Shown: piece by piece, positions 62,105 to 64,000 of the stretch
Layout: every line of letters starts with the position of its first letter
How positions within the stretch are numbered: the first letter of the stretch is position 1
Assembly: GCF_028368935.1 (NCBI RefSeq)
Contig: NZ_JAQNDK010000001.1
Coordinates: 992,001 to 1,056,000 of the forward strand
Direction of reading: 5' to 3'
Length of the DNA: 64,000 nucleotides
From: Sorangium aterium
Lineage (GTDB): Bacteria > Myxococcota_A > Polyangia > Polyangiales > Polyangiaceae
Program-made: the position numbers and the translations under genes
Notes under the pieces: generated by a model
What the model was told of the DNA's origin: nothing
Databases searched by the model: none
Seen by the model: only the letters and a program-made list of their open reading frames with translations

Positions 62105-63345
62105 GCGAGGCGGCGGGGCGCGGCGGGCGCGGCGAGGTGTCCGAGGACGCGCTCGCCGCGTGGCTCGACGCCTTCGTGCGCGATCCCGGCTTCCTGGAGA
62201 AGTACCCCTGCTACGCGGCGATCCTCGCGCGGCTCGCGCCGGTCGCGGACCCCTCGGTCAAGCGCATGGCCGTCTCGCTGTTCGATGGCCGCTTCTTCCT
62301 CCACGTCAACGTGGAGTCGTTCATGAACGAGCCCGTGTTCCTGCGGGGCGTGCTCCTCCACGAGGTGCACCACGTCGCGCTCGGGCACCTGTGCCACCCC
62401 AAGTTCGCGGGCGCGGACGAGCCGGAGCTCATGGACCTCGCCCTGGAGATGTCGGCCAACGAGTACATCGAGGAGCCGCTCCCCGACCCGATCCGCTGGC
62501 AGCCCTACGCCTCGATCGGCCTGCGCGGCGGCCAGAGCACGCTCGAGCGCTACGAGCTGCTCGTGAGCGCGGCGCGCGAGGGCAAGCTCCCGCAGCGCGG
62601 CGGCGAGGCCGTCGACGATCACCGCGTGCTCCGGCGCCCCTCGCGGGAGCCGGGCGCTGTGGAGCAGACGCGGCAGCTCCTGCTGCGCGCCGCCGAGGAG
62701 GCGGACGCGCTCGCGGAGGACGGCGATCCGGCGGACGTGCCCGGCCTGCTGCTCGCGGGCAAGACGCCGGGGCGGCTCATCGAGGAGCTGACGGACGCGC
62801 TGGGCCCGCCCGCGCACCCGCTCGACTGGAAGACCGCGCTCAGGATGTTCGTGGCGAGGGAGCGCGCGCCGGTGCACACGTACGCGCGGCCGAACCGGCG
62901 CTTCCCGGGCCGCGTCGGCGAGGTCCCCGGCAGGACGTACGCGCCCCGCGCGATCACGAAGCCGTCGGTGCTCGTCGCGATCGACACGTCGATGAGCATG
63001 CGGCGCGAGGAGCTCTCGGAGATCGCCCGGCAGCTGCAGGTGATGAGCGAGTCGGCGCGCATCACCGTGGTCGAGTGCGACGTGGAGATCGGGCGCGTGT
63101 ACGCGTTCGACGGGCGGCTCGACGAGGTCGGCGGCCGCGGCGGGACCGATCTGCGTCCGGTGTTCGCCCCGGAGTTCCTGGCGGCGCGGAAGGTCGCCGG
63201 CGTGATCTATTTCACGGACGGCGCGGGGCCCACGCCCCCGGCGCCGCCGCCGCTCCCGGTGCTCTGGATCCTGACGAAGCCGCAGGATTTCGCGTGCCCG
63301 TGGGGCGAGCGTGCGTGGCTTGCGAGGAAGCCTCGGCCAAGGTGA
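62101..63345 (+). CDS. DUF2201 protein: metallopeptidase-like plus vWA domain
   Basis: A 414-aa protein from ATG 62101, overlapping the AAA ATPase stop. Residues about 80-95 contain LLHEVHHVALGH, an HExxH zinc motif with a third His two turns later, as in putative metallopeptidases of DUF2201. A middle helical region follows. The C-terminal vWA-like domain starts at VLVAIDTSMSM, with the MIDAS Asp-x-Ser-x-Ser conserved, then GRGGTDLRPVF and IYFTDGAG. It is the partner of the AAA ATPase, which may deliver or unfold substrates. Confidence 0.88.
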   Translation: MSEAAGRGGRGEVSEDALAAWLDAFVRDPGFLEKYPCYAAILARLAPVADPSVKRMAVSLFDGRFFLHVNVESFMNEPVFLRGVLLHEVHHVALGHLCHPKFAGADEPELMDLALEMSANEYIEEPLPDPIRWQPYASIGLRGGQSTLERYELLVSAAREGKLPQRGGEAVDDHRVLRRPSREPGAVEQTRQLLLRAAEEADALAEDGDPADVPGLLLAGKTPGRLIEELTDALGPPAHPLDWKTALRMFVARERAPVHTYARPNRRFPGRVGEVPGRTYAPRAITKPSVLVAIDTSMSMRREELSEIARQLQVMSESARITVVECDVEIGRVYAFDGRLDEVGGRGGTDLRPVFAPEFLAARKVAGVIYFTDGAGPTPPAPPPLPVLWILTKPQDFACPWGERAWLARKPRPR

Positions 63346-63419
63346 TGTGAAGGCGGCGCGCGAGGGCGCGAAGGCGCCCGCGCGGCGTGGGCTCGCCGCG
63401 CGGGCTCGGACTCGGGGCC

Positions 63420-64000
63420 TCAGGGCGTGCTCGCCGGGTCCGCCGGGTCGCTCCCCGCGTCCTCCTCGTCACCGTCGAGCGCCCCATCGCCGTCGCGGTC
63501 GAGCGCCATCCGCGTCCCCGAGCCGGGCGGCGCGCAGGTGAAGGTCAGCGCCTTGTTCGGCCCCGCGATCGCGCGCAGCGCCGCCGCGCTGATCGCCGGG
63601 CTCGCCGCCCTGTCGGGCAGGAACGTGCCAGCGCCCTGTTGATAGAGGAAGCCCTGCTCATCCCCGTGGAGGCGGACCTTCGCCACGAGATCGCACTCCC
63701 CCACGTCGGCGCGCGCGATCAGGAGATCCACGCGCAGCTCGGCGGCCGTGTCGCCCGCGCCGGCGAGCGTCGCTTGCTGGCCCACGATGGGCGCCAGGTT
63801 GCTGTCGAAGGCGTGAAGGTACTTGGTCACCTGATGACGCAGCACCTCGCCCGCCGCCCCCGGCGGGAAGCCGGCGACCCCCGGCGCCTCGTTGAAGCCG
63901 TTCTGATCGTGGAAGCGGAAGACCGTATCCATCGTCCCGTCGTGGCCAAAGCCGAACCCGCGGATCTGGTCGCCCTGGAACTCGAAATTCCGGTTGTTGA
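63420..64000 (-). CDS. C-terminal part of a large secreted Ca-loop protein, cut by window edge
   Basis: About 193 codons of the C-terminus; the start lies beyond the right edge. The visible part reads NRNFEFQGDQIRGFGFGHDG, RFHDQNGF and TKYLHAFDSNLAPIVGQQ, and ends with DRDGDGALDGDEEDAGSDPADP, a thrombospondin/dockerin-like calcium-binding loop. This suggests a secreted protein of the FG-GAP/YncE or hydrolase-associated type; the family was not recognised. Confidence 0.6.
   Translation of the reverse strand, partial: NNRNFEFQGDQIRGFGFGHDGTMDTVFRFHDQNGFNEAPGVAGFPPGAAGEVLRHQVTKYLHAFDSNLAPIVGQQATLAGAGDTAAELRVDLLIARADVGECDLVAKVRLHGDEQGFLYQQGAGTFLPDRAASPAISAAALRAIAGPNKALTFTCAPPGSGTRMALDRDGDGALDGDEEDAGSDPADPASTP

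Overview
The window is high-G+C DNA in an even mix of both strands. The gene content points to a large-genome, Sorangium/Polyangium-type myxobacterium (inference from content, no marker gene seen). Indicators are a Ser/Thr kinase fused to a cyclase-like, AAA ATPase and TPR region, many lipoproteins with Gly/Ser-rich or Cys-rich segments, a KDSR-type sphingolipid reductase, a lipoprotein GH10 xylanase, an RsbR-type STAS sensor and a histone-H1-like tail. No tRNA, rRNA or CRISPR array was seen.

Layout. 1-9.2 kb: a RoxA/di-haem-type cytochrome (cut by the left edge), an alpha/beta hydrolase, a YbaK deacylase whose end carries four tandem 29-bp hairpins, membrane proteins, an MFS exporter, an SDR and a coiled lipoprotein. 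9.2-13.3 kb: the giant kinase, separated from the lipoprotein gene by a long hexamer inverted repeat. 13.7-23 kb: two overlapping tiny basic proteins, a KDSR-like SDR, PEGA-like and Cys-rich lipoproteins, gene relics, a GAF/sugar-binding/GAF/STAS sensor and an FG-GAP lipoprotein. 23-33.4 kb: a VTC-DUF4956 pair, a VOC protein, a histidine-kinase relic, an FGE-type lipoprotein, the xylanase, a GFA-like protein, an EEP-family protein, a YjbR protein with an H1-like tail, and a frameshifted manA. 33.6-37 kb: an ATP-grasp / phosphoesterase / FemAB-like acyltransferase operon.

37.5-44.5 kb holds a respiratory nitrate-reduction locus. napD, napA, a tetrahaem internally duplicated NapB and a small protein lie on the minus strand with 4-base overlaps. 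Divergent from them are a tetrahaem cytochrome, a four-cluster ferredoxin and an NrfD quinol-oxidising subunit. The second set probably feeds electrons to the first in place of NapC. 44.5-53.1 kb: a TIM-barrel-like lipoprotein, a type-B carboxylesterase, a CoA-type Nudix hydrolase, a TonB-dependent receptor preceded by an attenuator-like leader, and a MarR-VOC operon with a perfect operator palindrome.

53.1-55.9 kb is a compositionally different island carrying one 692-aa ParB-fold-like protein. It abuts the 3' end of a tetR gene, whose product has an unusual tail. 56.4-64 kb: a DUF3995-TetR operon with its operator, three lipoproteins, a MoxR-type AAA ATPase coupled to a DUF2201 (HExxH + vWA) protein, and the C-terminal part of a Ca-loop protein cut by the right edge. 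The strongest leads for novelty are the nitrate-reduction hybrid with duplicated NapB, the TonB-receptor leader, the ParB-like island and the ATP-grasp cassette.
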